DNA of 27,662 nt from Flavobacteriales bacterium. GTDB taxonomy: Bacteria > Bacteroidota > Bacteroidia > Flavobacteriales_D > Sanyastnellaceae. The DNA is taken from positions 1 through 27,662 of the forward strand of contig JAPKAW010000002.1 of the NCBI GenBank assembly GCA_028825055.1. Reading direction: 5' to 3'. The notes under the pieces were generated by a model, which made no database searches, had not been told where the DNA came from, and saw nothing but the letters and a program-made list of their open reading frames with translations. The position numbers and the translations under genes are program-made. Shown in pieces: positions 15,390-23,398 of this stretch (the stretch's first letter is position 1; every line of letters starts with the position of its first letter).

Positions 15390-16709
15390 TCAAACAGACT
15401 CAAAAACCTCATCCAAGGCAGAACAAAACGCGTGGATGGCCTCGTCAATAATCGGATCTGAATGTGCCGCTGAAACGAAACCGACTTCATATCCAGAAGG
15501 GCCCAGGTAGATGCCTCGATTCAGCAAGGCACTGTGTAATTTACTGAAGTAGGCCATGCTATCTGGATCAATTTCGCTGGACTTACGAATCCACACACGG
15601 TCACTGAATGCAAGCCAAAAAATGCTGCCGCGATTGAATATCTGCAAAGGAAATCCGGCCGCTTCTGAGTGCTTGAGAATCCCATTGATGAGACGCTTTG
15701 TGCGACGTTCTTGATCCTCATAAAAACCCGGACGCAACAGTTCGGTTAGCTGCGCCGCACCAGCAGCCATAGCCACCGGATTACCACTCAACGTTCCCGC
15801 TTGGTAAACGGGACCCGAAGGAGCAATGTGTGCCATGACTTCCGCCGACGAGGCATAAGCACCAACAGGCATACCCCCACCAATGATTTTTCCAAAAGCC
15901 AGGACATCAGGGCGGATTCCATAGTATCCTGCCGCACCATCAAACGCAACGCGAAATCCAGAAATAACCTCATCGAACAACAATAAAATACCCTCCCGAT
16001 CGCAAATACTTCGGAGGCCATGCAAAAAGCTCTCATCTTGGATGAGCAGTCCATTGTTGGCCGGAATGGGCTCGATGGCCATGACCGCAATCTCCTCTTT
16101 ATACTCCAAAACACATTGCTCTACCGCATCGAGATCATTCAAAGGAAGCACCAACGTTTCTTGAGCATACGACTCCGGGACACCTGCCGAGGAAGACGTT
16201 CCAAGGGTCGCCAACCCACTACCTGCCTTCACCAAAAGCGAATCGACATGGCCATGATAACACCCATCAAACTTGATGATTTTTGACCGACCCGTTACGC
16301 CACGAGCCAACCGAATGGCCGACATAGCCGCTTCAGTTCCCGAAGAGACAAATCGCACTTGTTCGACATATGGATGATGATCCACAATCAACGACCCTAG
16401 TTCATTTTCCAAACGTGTTGGCGTCCCAAACGTGGTGCCATTGCGCACGGCTTCAATGATGCGTTCTTCTACGCGAGGATGCGCATGCCCCAAGATCAAT
16501 GGCCCCCACGAACAACAGAAATCAATGAAACGATTCCCATCCGCATCCCAGATGTACGCCCCTTGACCTTTTTCCATAAAAAGTGGAGTCCCTCCCACCG
16601 AGCCAAATGCCCGAACAGGGCTGTTCACACCCCCCGGAAACAGGACTTTTGACCGTTCGAACAAGTCCTTGGATTGGGCCCGCTGAATAGAATGCGTCTT
16701 TGAATTCAT
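15390..16709 (-). CDS. hemL: glutamate-1-semialdehyde 2,1-aminomutase
   Basis: A 439-residue class-III aminotransferase-fold enzyme. It converts glutamate-1-semialdehyde to 5-aminolevulinate in the C5 route to haem. KVLFPGGVNSPVRAFGSVGG near the N terminus is diagnostic for HemL. VSSGTEAAMSAIRLARG, the FDEVISGFR block with D246 contacting the PLP ring, and the PLP lysine K274 in AFGKIIGGGMPVGAY are intact. YQAGTLSGNPVAMAAG is also conserved. Length matches the family. The minus-strand gene starts 108 bases from the kynureninase start on the other strand (divergent) and ends tail-to-tail with the UbiA-like gene, with no gap between the stop codons. AGGA lies upstream of the start. No other hem gene is present. 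Confidence 0.97.
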   Translation of the reverse strand: MNSKTHSIQRAQSKDLFERSKVLFPGGVNSPVRAFGSVGGTPLFMEKGQGAYIWDADGNRFIDFCCSWGPLILGHAHPRVEERIIEAVRNGTTFGTPTRLENELGSLIVDHHPYVEQVRFVSSGTEAAMSAIRLARGVTGRSKIIKFDGCYHGHVDSLLVKAGSGLATLGTSSSAGVPESYAQETLVLPLNDLDAVEQCVLEYKEEIAVMAIEPIPANNGLLIQDESFLHGLRSICDREGILLLFDEVISGFRVAFDGAAGYYGIRPDVLAFGKIIGGGMPVGAYASSAEVMAHIAPSGPVYQAGTLSGNPVAMAAGAAQLTELLRPGFYEDQERRTKRLINGILKHSEAAGFPLQIFNRGSIFWLAFSDRVWIRKSSEIDPDSMAYFSKLHSALLNRGIYLGPSGYEVGFVSAAHSDPIIDEAIHAFCSALDEVFESV

Positions 16710-16817
16710 GAATTCGGCAATTTTCCTGCGAAATTAGCCACTCCAACGTTGGGCTTACGTTTTCTTTGGTGCGATTGCATCGGTTCGCTGAAACAACACC
16801 CGGCATTTGACAAGACC

Positions 16818-18122
16818 ATGACAAACAATTCTTCATTGTCCGATCCGAAAGCCGACGCATTCAGCATCGAACACGCGCGCAACCTGGATTTGAACGAGCC
16901 CATGCGAGGGTTTCGAGAACGGTTTCATATCCCTCAAATTGGTGGGGAGGACACTATTTATTTTACAGGGAATTCCCTGGGTTTGCAACCAAAGTCTGCC
17001 AAGCAAGCGCTAGAAACAGAACTTGACGATTGGGCCAAATGGGGCGTTGAAGGTCACTTTCATGCCCAAAACCCTTGGGTCGACTACCATGAACGATTTG
17101 CAGCTGGATTGTGTCATTTGACGGGCGGAAAGCCCCATGAAGTGGTCGCCATGAACGCCCTCACGGTCAATTTACATTTGCTCTTGGTTAGTTTTTATCA
17201 GCCATCCGGAAAGCGAATTAAAATCGTTTGCGAAGCCAAAGCGTTTCCTTCGGATCAGTATGCTTTAGCCAGTCAAATCAAGTTTCATGGAGGAAATCCT
17301 GAAACTGATTTGATTGAAATTCAACCGCGACCCGGCACCCAAGTCATCGACGAAGCTGATATCGAAGCTGTTTTAGCGGAATATGGAGATGAGGTCGCCC
17401 TGGTCCTAATGGGAGGAGTCCATTATTTCAGTGGGCAACTACTGGACATGGAACGCATTGCGCGTGCTGCTCATGCTGCGGGTGCTTATTGCGGGTTCGA
17501 CTTGGCCCATGCCATTGGAAATGTTGTTCTAAAACTGCATGATTGGAAGGTCGATTTCGCCTGCTGGTGCAGTTACAAGTACCTCAACTCTGGTCCTGGA
17601 GCTGTCGCTGGTGCATTCATACGGGAACAGCACTCCTCCCGTGAGGATATCCCTCGATTCGATGGCTGGTGGGGACACGACGCCAAGAAACGGTTTTTAA
17701 TGGAACCGAAGTTCGAAAGCATGGGCACTGCTGAAGCTTGGCAAATGTCCAACGCTCCGGTACTTAATATGGCGGTCCATGCCGTTGCATTAGATCTTTT
17801 TCTTGAAGCCGGTCTTCCTGCTTTGCGGCAGCGAGGCGATCGACTCACGGCTTATCTCGAAAAAGCGATCCACGATGTCGCCAGGAAAAACAACATCCAA
17901 TTGGAGGTCATTACTCCAAAAGACCCTCAACGCAGAGGCTCTCAAGTTTCCGTCATAGCTCACGGATACGGAAAGTCCTTATTTGATCAACTGAGTAAAA
18001 AAGGCGTCGTTACAGATTGGAGAGAGCCGAATGCCATCCGCATGGCTCCTGTGCCGTTGTACAATTCATTTGAAGACATTGCCCGATTCCACGCAATCTT
18101 TTTGGAAGCAACCGCTTCGTAA
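16818..18122 (+). CDS. kynU: kynureninase
   Basis: A 434-residue PLP enzyme that splits kynurenine to anthranilate, or 3-hydroxykynurenine to 3-hydroxyanthranilate, plus alanine. Family blocks are intact: IYFTGNSLGLQPKSAK, WAKWGVEGHFHAQNPWVDYHE, VVAMNALTVNLHLLL, the AKAFPSDQYAL segment, GFDLAHAIGN and the PLP lysine K254 in CWCSYKYLNSGPG (codon 17577-17579). EPNAIRMAPVPLYNSFED closes the protein. The frame is open upstream from a TTG at 16749. The ATG at 16818 gives the usual family length and N terminus (SIEHARNLDLNEPMRGFRERFHIPQ), so I place the start there. Its 3-hydroxyanthranilate product is the substrate of the dioxygenase at 3205-3738. It is followed after 24 bases by the RCK gene on the same strand. 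Confidence 0.96.
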   Translation: MTNNSSLSDPKADAFSIEHARNLDLNEPMRGFRERFHIPQIGGEDTIYFTGNSLGLQPKSAKQALETELDDWAKWGVEGHFHAQNPWVDYHERFAAGLCHLTGGKPHEVVAMNALTVNLHLLLVSFYQPSGKRIKIVCEAKAFPSDQYALASQIKFHGGNPETDLIEIQPRPGTQVIDEADIEAVLAEYGDEVALVLMGGVHYFSGQLLDMERIARAAHAAGAYCGFDLAHAIGNVVLKLHDWKVDFACWCSYKYLNSGPGAVAGAFIREQHSSREDIPRFDGWWGHDAKKRFLMEPKFESMGTAEAWQMSNAPVLNMAVHAVALDLFLEAGLPALRQRGDRLTAYLEKAIHDVARKNNIQLEVITPKDPQRRGSQVSVIAHGYGKSLFDQLSKKGVVTDWREPNAIRMAPVPLYNSFEDIARFHAIFLEATAS

Positions 18123-18146
18123 GAGGAAACAACCGAAATTTGCCCC

Positions 18147-18842
18147 ATGCCACAATCCTCTCGCTTCGCCGTTTTCGGCATCGGCCGCTATGGTACACAG
18201 ATCGCTTTGGCCTTGGCTTCCAAAGGAGCTGAAGTGTTCACTTTTGATAGCAACTCTGTCCGTTCAGAAAACATCAAAGACAGCGTCGCCCTTGCTGTAA
18301 CCCTCGACTCAACAGACATTCGAGCGCTAAAGACACAACGTGTTCAGGATATGGACGCCGCCGTCGTTGCGATTGGCGAGAACTTCGAGGCCACCGTATT
18401 GACTGCGTTGAATTTACTTGATCTCGGCGTCCCTCGTGTGATTGTCAGATCCAATGGTGAACACCAGCAACGCATTTTATCCAGCTTAGGGGTGAAGGAA
18501 ATTTTGAACCCTGAAAGCGAGGTTGCCAGTGTCATCTCCGAACGCTTGATTCACCCTAATATTGGCGGTTTTCTTGAACTTCCCGATGATTATGAAATTG
18601 CCGAAATCCATGCGCCAAAAAACTGCGTCGGCCGCCCACTCGGTAGTATTGACTTGACCAATCGATACGAATTGCGCTTGATCACGATCCGACGCGTTTT
18701 TGAAACGGATGCGGAGGGGTTGTCAAAAACAGAGCACATCATTGGTGTACCGAAGCCTGAGATGGAGATCGAAGCGACCGATACGCTAGTGGTCTTCGGA
18801 ACATTGACTGCCGTGAAGCGGTTTTTGGAAATCAACTCCTGA
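18147..18842 (+). CDS. KtrA/TrkA-type RCK potassium-uptake regulatory protein
   Basis: A 231-residue cytosolic regulator. The RCK_N Rossmann domain (about 6-122) has the nucleotide loop GIGRYG (11-16) and the acidic residue D34 at the end of the second strand, as in NAD(H)/ATP-binding KtrA and TrkA. The segment MDAAVVAIGENFEATVLTALNLLDLGVPRVIVRSN is typical. RCK_C (about 147-229) contains the GRPLGSIDLTNRYELRLITIRR pattern. The protein gates a KtrB/TrkH potassium translocase in response to bound nucleotide. That membrane partner is not in the window, so this is an isolated regulator gene here. It lies 24 bases after kynU. A GAAATTTG segment 4 bases before the ATG resembles a -7 box with one mismatch. 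It converges on the type-B secreted-protein gene with 29 bases between stops. Confidence 0.92.
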   Translation: MPQSSRFAVFGIGRYGTQIALALASKGAEVFTFDSNSVRSENIKDSVALAVTLDSTDIRALKTQRVQDMDAAVVAIGENFEATVLTALNLLDLGVPRVIVRSNGEHQQRILSSLGVKEILNPESEVASVISERLIHPNIGGFLELPDDYEIAEIHAPKNCVGRPLGSIDLTNRYELRLITIRRVFETDAEGLSKTEHIIGVPKPEMEIEATDTLVVFGTLTAVKRFLEINS

Positions 18843-18871
18843 TTCCATAGAAGCACCGTCTGCGATTGGTG

Positions 18872-20455
18872 TTATCGAAGAACGCGTACAGCTCCTTCTG
18901 CTTCGAACCATATACTCAACGAGCCCGAAGGGTCGGTGTAGTGACGGTATTTCGCTTTCCAGATATAGAGCTCGTCCTGGACATAATGAGTCAAGGAAGG
19001 CGATTGTGCGTGCCAATAATCTCCGATCGAATTCGCTTGCCAAACTAGATTCCCCCAACGGTTGTAGAGTTGGAAGTTCAATTCAACTAGATTTCGGCCT
19101 TCAATCCGCAAGACTTCGTTCAACCCATCCCCATCGGGCGTAAACGCCGTCGGAATGAAAAGGGTCGGTTCAGAGCAAAATTCCTGGACAAAAACAGCCG
19201 TCTCGCTTTCGCAGCCAATGTCATTGGTGACCACCACGCCATACGAACCGGGGCCACTAATTGGAATCGAGTTGCTAGTGACTCCATTTGACCATTGATA
19301 ACCGGCAAACCCCGCAGGCACACCCAACACATACTGAACTCCAGGAAAATCTTCGAAACATAACGAGGTATCTCCCGGCAAGTAAAATTCTGGGCTCGGC
19401 AAAGCCAATACGTCCACCAACGAACTGTTTGTGCAGCCTCCGGCGTCCGTCACCAAAACTTGATAAACCCCTGATTCGTTGATCAACACTTCTGCTTCAT
19501 TGGGCCCATGGGACCAATTGAACTGGAATGGACCGGTCTCGAGGTTTGAAGGCATGGCATCCAAAACAACCCCTGGTGAAGCGCATGTTGTCGTGGAGTC
19601 TGGCAAGATAAATAGTGGTCCATCTGTAAATAGGACATCAAGCACATCCGAATGGGAACACCCTTCTGGAGAAGTAACGGTCAGCCCGTAAGTTCCGCTT
19701 TCCGTTACCTCAAGCACAGGAAGAGAAGCGCCCAACTCAGACCATTCGTAGACATAATCCGATGGTAATTCTGGGTCAATGGTGACCAAATCCCCTGCAC
19801 AAGCGACGACATCTGTCCCCAACTCCATATCCGGGAAAATTGAAACCACTTCAACAACATCCGTAGCAAAGCACCCTGTTGCTCCGAGTCCGTCAATTGT
19901 AGCTGTAACCGTGTAGACTTGGCTCAATTCCTCCGCCATCTGCGGGTTGGAAGCCAAGGCATTACTCAGTCCAACTGCCGGTTGCCATTCCCACGTTACT
20001 GGATTCGAGATGGTCACACTGGCAACCAGGCTCGCCCCTAACGTAGAACACAACAACAAATCCGGACCTCCGGCCACCTCAAAATCGGGATAAACAGTGA
20101 TGCTGATATCGTCCAAGAAAACTACCCCTGTAGGCGAGGTCATAACCGCGGAGTACACCGTGGTGGCAATAGGGTTTACTGTTACAGACTGGGCATCGGG
20201 ATCACTCACTTCCCCTGCCGGACTCCATTCAAACGTCCAATCCGCGACATTGGTCGTGGGGTCAAATGCGAGCACGTTGCAATACAAGGAAACAGGATCG
20301 AGCTGACCGGCACAAAAGAAATTCTGCGATGTAGCGATGTATGGCTGTGCGACGATTTGCGTTAAAAAACCAGCACCAAACAGCAGAATCAAACCCAACA
20401 CAACTCGATGAATGTGGCATCGAATTCGGTCACTCAAATGTTGCAATTTTTTCAC
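18872..20455 (-). CDS. T9SS type B (gliding motility-associated C-terminal domain) secreted protein
   Basis: About 527 residues from a GTG at 20455, giving MKKLQHLSDRIRC, a hydrophobic stretch VVLGLILLFGAGFLTQIVA and then mature QPYIATSQ. A TTG at 20494 (540 residues) is also possible but overlaps the upstream gene by 26 bases, whereas the GTG leaves 13. The passenger contains about four Ig/PKD-like modules of roughly 75 residues with the pattern DxxxC ... YxW ... SGxYxVxVT ... GC. The C terminus is a type B sorting domain (CHU_C): LFIPTAFTPDGDGLNEVLRIEG, LQLYNRWGNLVWQ-like strand, YIWKAKYRH. It is thus exported through Sec and T9SS, probably as a surface adhesin. Between the signal peptide and R450 (GTG numbering) there is no Lys or Arg over 432 residues. 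It is the last gene of the comF cluster. Start choice is uncertain. Confidence 0.85.
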   Translation of the reverse strand: MKKLQHLSDRIRCHIHRVVLGLILLFGAGFLTQIVAQPYIATSQNFFCAGQLDPVSLYCNVLAFDPTTNVADWTFEWSPAGEVSDPDAQSVTVNPIATTVYSAVMTSPTGVVFLDDISITVYPDFEVAGGPDLLLCSTLGASLVASVTISNPVTWEWQPAVGLSNALASNPQMAEELSQVYTVTATIDGLGATGCFATDVVEVVSIFPDMELGTDVVACAGDLVTIDPELPSDYVYEWSELGASLPVLEVTESGTYGLTVTSPEGCSHSDVLDVLFTDGPLFILPDSTTTCASPGVVLDAMPSNLETGPFQFNWSHGPNEAEVLINESGVYQVLVTDAGGCTNSSLVDVLALPSPEFYLPGDTSLCFEDFPGVQYVLGVPAGFAGYQWSNGVTSNSIPISGPGSYGVVVTNDIGCESETAVFVQEFCSEPTLFIPTAFTPDGDGLNEVLRIEGRNLVELNFQLYNRWGNLVWQANSIGDYWHAQSPSLTHYVQDELYIWKAKYRHYTDPSGSLSIWFEAEGAVRVLR

Positions 20456-20468
20456 GTTCACTAGCAAT

Positions 20469-22118
20469 TTATTGTTCCAATTCTTCGCCTTCAATCTTCA
20501 AGCTCCATGTCCATTCCAATTCCCAATTCGAGCGAATGTCCAACGTCTTCGGAAGGTAAAAATACGACTCAGGGGTTTGCTGTCGTAACGGGTCCATGGC
20601 CTGCCAAATGGAATCATTGTTTGCATCCAACTCGAATCCCACTTCATATTGACCCGGGGACAACTTTGGCCAACCAACAGTCGTGTCCGATTCGCACCGT
20701 ATTCGAGACAACTCGGCCATCGATTTTCCTTTTGGAGAGCACCGGATCCATCCCGGACCCGAAAGGTCGCTGAGAACCAGCGTAAAGCTTCCAAAATGAT
20801 CCTCGGGCCACGTTTGCCATTTCCACAACAAGGTGTCTTGGACGCTTGACCCTTCTCGGCTCATCACACCACCCGGAAGAATGGTCAATTCATACTTCTG
20901 ACCCGACACTTCCTCTGTTCGGATTTCCACTGAGTTGCCTCCTTTACTGGATTCCGATAGCGTCACATCACTCTGTGAAAGCAGTCGAGTAATTGTGTCC
21001 TCCCGCAGGGTCCAAAGCGCCGGGTCAACGGCACGCAAAACTCGCCCAAACTCCCACGTTCGCTCATTCCTTACCTCTGTTTTTGCCGGCCACTGAGGTG
21101 CCATATTCAGCGCACTTCCCATTGGGGATCGCGTCAACCGAGCTTGCAAAGAATCCGAGCCATCCACCCAAGTCCATATGACGCGTGGGCTTTCCAAGAA
21201 CTGCGGCTCTTGGGTCCACAATTTGACACTATCTCCGGTTCTGCACCACAGGATGTCCAAGGCCTTATCGTCGACAAGAACCGTCCACTCCTCCTCCATT
21301 TCTTCCTCCGTTTTTGGGGCTAAAACTCGCATAAATCCAGAAGAATCAACAGAGGCCGATGCAATATAAGCGGGTAACAATGGGGGCACTGTTGGCGCGA
21401 ATAACCATGGCGCAGCCCACTTTTTTCCCGCTGCGACAGATACGTTACTGAATGCCAAAGACTCGCCAGGGTTCCAACGGTAGTCACGATTGACATCATC
21501 CACGGCGATCGCCTTGTACTGGCCTGTTGCTAAAAAAGACCCCCTAAAAAAGCCTTCTTGATCGGTGATGGCTACAGACACTGGCCGTTCTCCACCCCAA
21601 ATGCTGTCCCACGGTGTTGAATCCTTGAAAAACAAAGTACGCAATGCACCGACTCCGCTACCCGTGAGATGATCAACAACCTGACCTTCCAATGTCAGGG
21701 TATCCAGTTCACTCCCCGTAGAAAACGCAAAGAACAAAGCTTCCGCAGGGTTGGATTCGTGCAAATCCACCAAAGCGTCTCCAAAATTCAAGACATAGGT
21801 CGTCTCGGCTTCAAACCACTCCGACTCAAAGAGAACATGCACCTCTTTTCCTTTGGTTTTGAATTGCGGAATTCCTGCGATGGGAGGGGAAATGAGCATT
21901 TGCTGCACGGCATTCCGGGAGACAACAAACTCATCAAACCGCAGTGTCAACGACTCAAGCTGGAGGTCAGAAGACCCATTGGGCGGAGTCATCTCAAGCA
22001 CTTGGGGAGCAGTTTCATCCAGTGGCCCTCCCGCTGGGGAAGACACTTGAGCGCATCCGATAGCTAGGGCGATTCCCAGGAACCACCCCATTCGAACACC
22101 CCCATTTCCTTGTTTCAT
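20469..22118 (-). CDS. Ig-like-domain lipoprotein
   Basis: A 549-residue lipoprotein from the ATG at 22118, chosen because it overlaps the fRMsr stop as ATGA; an ATG 15 bases upstream is possible. The signal peptide ends in a lipobox-like LAIGC with C22 as the lipidated residue, followed by AQVSSPAGGPLDETAPQVLEMTPPNGS. That N terminus and the Ig-like domain after it (LTLRFDEFVVSRNAVQQMLISPP, VHVLFESEWFEAETTYVLNFGDALVDLHESNP) are characteristic of a Bacteroidota Ig-like (SbsA-type) lipoprotein family. A carboxypeptidase-regulatory-like segment (ITDQEGFFRGSFLATGQYKAIAVDDVNRDYRWNPGE) comes next, and a beta-rich region with a second such motif (LSPGQYEVGFELDANNDSIW) near the C terminus. Unlike the T9SS cargo genes it has normal Lys content. 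Function is unknown; an envelope-anchored structural or assembly protein seems likely. Confidence 0.85.
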   Translation of the reverse strand: MKQGNGGVRMGWFLGIALAIGCAQVSSPAGGPLDETAPQVLEMTPPNGSSDLQLESLTLRFDEFVVSRNAVQQMLISPPIAGIPQFKTKGKEVHVLFESEWFEAETTYVLNFGDALVDLHESNPAEALFFAFSTGSELDTLTLEGQVVDHLTGSGVGALRTLFFKDSTPWDSIWGGERPVSVAITDQEGFFRGSFLATGQYKAIAVDDVNRDYRWNPGESLAFSNVSVAAGKKWAAPWLFAPTVPPLLPAYIASASVDSSGFMRVLAPKTEEEMEEEWTVLVDDKALDILWCRTGDSVKLWTQEPQFLESPRVIWTWVDGSDSLQARLTRSPMGSALNMAPQWPAKTEVRNERTWEFGRVLRAVDPALWTLREDTITRLLSQSDVTLSESSKGGNSVEIRTEEVSGQKYELTILPGGVMSREGSSVQDTLLWKWQTWPEDHFGSFTLVLSDLSGPGWIRCSPKGKSMAELSRIRCESDTTVGWPKLSPGQYEVGFELDANNDSIWQAMDPLRQQTPESYFYLPKTLDIRSNWELEWTWSLKIEGEELEQ

Positions 22119-22654
22119 TCCCATTGATTCCATCGTGATTCAAGGTGATCTATAATCGATGCAAACCCTTCCACATCCACTTGAGAAAAGTCTGCTGGCC
22201 TGGTAGAATCAATGTCGAGAACTGCCACGACTTCGCCTTCCACCACTACCGGTAGAACCAATTCTGAAATCGACAAAGCACTGCAGGCTATATGGCCTGA
22301 AAACGACTCTACATCATCGACAACTTGTGTTGATTTCGAGTCCCATGCCGCCGCACAAACGCCCTTACCACGGTGCAGTCGCGTGCATGCCACAGGTCCT
22401 TGAAAAGGTGCTAAAACGAGCTCATCGCGTTGTTGGTCTACCACGTAAAACCCGACCCAATGCCAGTCAAAAGCCGTATAAATCGCCGCTGAGAGGTTCG
22501 CTAAATTCGCCATGCAGTTAACCTCACCTTCCAACAATGCAATCCACTGCGGCTGCAAGGCATGGTAAAGGTCCAGTCGGTTGTTAACGTTTGAGGATTT
22601 CATCGAGTGGGCATCCGTGCAAAGATACCGCACTGCATCAAGACATCCGTTCAT
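22115..22654 (-). CDS. msrC: free methionine-R-sulfoxide reductase (GAF-domain fRMsr)
   Basis: A 179-residue single-GAF protein that reduces free L-methionine-R-sulfoxide. The three cysteines of the fRMsr active site are present with the exact family spacing: C90 and C100 (ten apart, in GPVACTRLHRGKGVC) and C124 (24 later, in HIACSALS), like C84, C94 and C118 in E. coli. WVGFYVV, LVLPVVVEGEVVAVLDIDS and the C-terminal helix also match. The start at 22654 overlaps the comF stop as ATGA. An internal ATG at 22603 (162 residues) fits the usual family N terminus better and has a TATCTTTG box upstream, so both starts may be used. Its stop overlaps the lipoprotein start by ATGA. It protects against oxidative damage in the cytosol. 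Function assignment is strong because of the Cys triad. Confidence 0.92.
   Translation of the reverse strand: MNGCLDAVRYLCTDAHSMKSSNVNNRLDLYHALQPQWIALLEGEVNCMANLANLSAAIYTAFDWHWVGFYVVDQQRDELVLAPFQGPVACTRLHRGKGVCAAAWDSKSTQVVDDVESFSGHIACSALSISELVLPVVVEGEVVAVLDIDSTRPADFSQVDVEGFASIIDHLESRWNQWE
22620..22627 (-). promoter_or_regulatory. possible internal -7 box (TATCTTTG) for msrC
   Basis: An exact TAnnTTTG match 17 bases upstream of the alternative msrC start at 22603 and inside the longer reading frame. The sequence may be chance, since no -33 element is visible, but the position would suit a separate transcript starting at the family-typical Met. Confidence 0.25.
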
Positions 22655-23319
22655 GCCAGGGCAAGAGCCAATGTTCCAACGACCTGATGGGGAGAATCAT
22701 CCAACGCTGATACGCACATCCGAAACGTAGTTCCAGTGGTCAGGACATCATCAACGAGTAATACATTGCATGGCGTATCTAAAATGCCCTTCTCATAGAA
22801 GTAGGTCATGCCCAGTTTGTCAAGCCGCTCCTTCCGGTTCATTCCCGTTAACGATGCTCCGTGCTTTATCCGTTTAAGCAGTTTAGGTTCTATGGGGATA
22901 TTCCACACGGAAGCAATCCCTTTGGCTACCCACTCCGCTTGATTGAATCCTCGGTCCCACTGCCTGCGCCAATGGAGGGGGATTGGGACCAATACCAATG
23001 ATTCGATAGGAAAGGGGGCCGCTTCAGCTCCGCTTGCCAACCACCGACCCCAATGCCATGCCAACTTTCGATCTCCACGGTATTTGATGTCTCGGATTTG
23101 CCGTTCAAGAAAGTCACATTCCCTTAATCGAAACCCCACTTGGCCCCAACTCGTCGCTAAGCGTTCTTGCATCAAAATCCGGCCGATGCTACCGCGCAAG
23201 TCCGGCCAATGCATGGCGCAAATACTACAACAAGAAAACCGCGTGGATTGCGAGAGCATCCAAGACCCACAGCTCACACAATGCTGAGGAAAAAGAACAT
23301 CGCAAAGGCTTTGCAGCAT
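22651..23319 (-). CDS. comF: ComF-family phosphoribosyltransferase-like protein
   Basis: A 222-residue ComF homologue. The start at 23319 (MLQSLCDVLFPQHCVSCG) is typical; an ATG at 23325 adds two residues. The frame is open to 23436, but that extension crosses the divergent promoter region and the DUF72 gene start. An N-terminal zinc ribbon uses C14-x2-C17 and C31-x2-C34. The phosphoribosyltransferase core includes LVPIPLHWRRQWDRGFNQAEWVAKG and the PRPP loop VLLVDDVLTTGTT (about 187-198). In competent bacteria ComF supports DNA uptake and single-strand handling; in others the role is unclear. It is the first gene of a chain (comF, msrC, lipoprotein, type-B secreted protein) joined by ATGA overlaps or short gaps, and divergent from the DUF72 gene with about 80 bases between. 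Confidence 0.93.
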   Translation of the reverse strand: MLQSLCDVLFPQHCVSCGSWMLSQSTRFSCCSICAMHWPDLRGSIGRILMQERLATSWGQVGFRLRECDFLERQIRDIKYRGDRKLAWHWGRWLASGAEAAPFPIESLVLVPIPLHWRRQWDRGFNQAEWVAKGIASVWNIPIEPKLLKRIKHGASLTGMNRKERLDKLGMTYFYEKGILDTPCNVLLVDDVLTTGTTFRMCVSALDDSPHQVVGTLALALA

Positions 23320-23382
23320 AACCATGTCCCAATATCCAGCTGCTTTCTTTTCGTTTTCAGCGCTCTTCGTCCCTGTCACGTA

Positions 23383-23390
23383 TAAATTTG
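23383..23390 (+). promoter_or_regulatory. -7-like box (TAAATTTG) before the DUF72 gene
   Basis: An exact TAnnTTTG match ending 8 bases before the ATG at 23399 in the comF/DUF72 divergent gap. If active, it would give an almost leaderless transcript. No TTG lies at the usual distance upstream. Confidence 0.4.
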
Positions 23391-23398
23391 TGGTCTCC

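Noticed and set aside
16749..16817. Upstream TTG start for kynureninase
   Set aside because: The added 23 residues do not resemble the family N terminus; the ATG at 16818 gives normal length.
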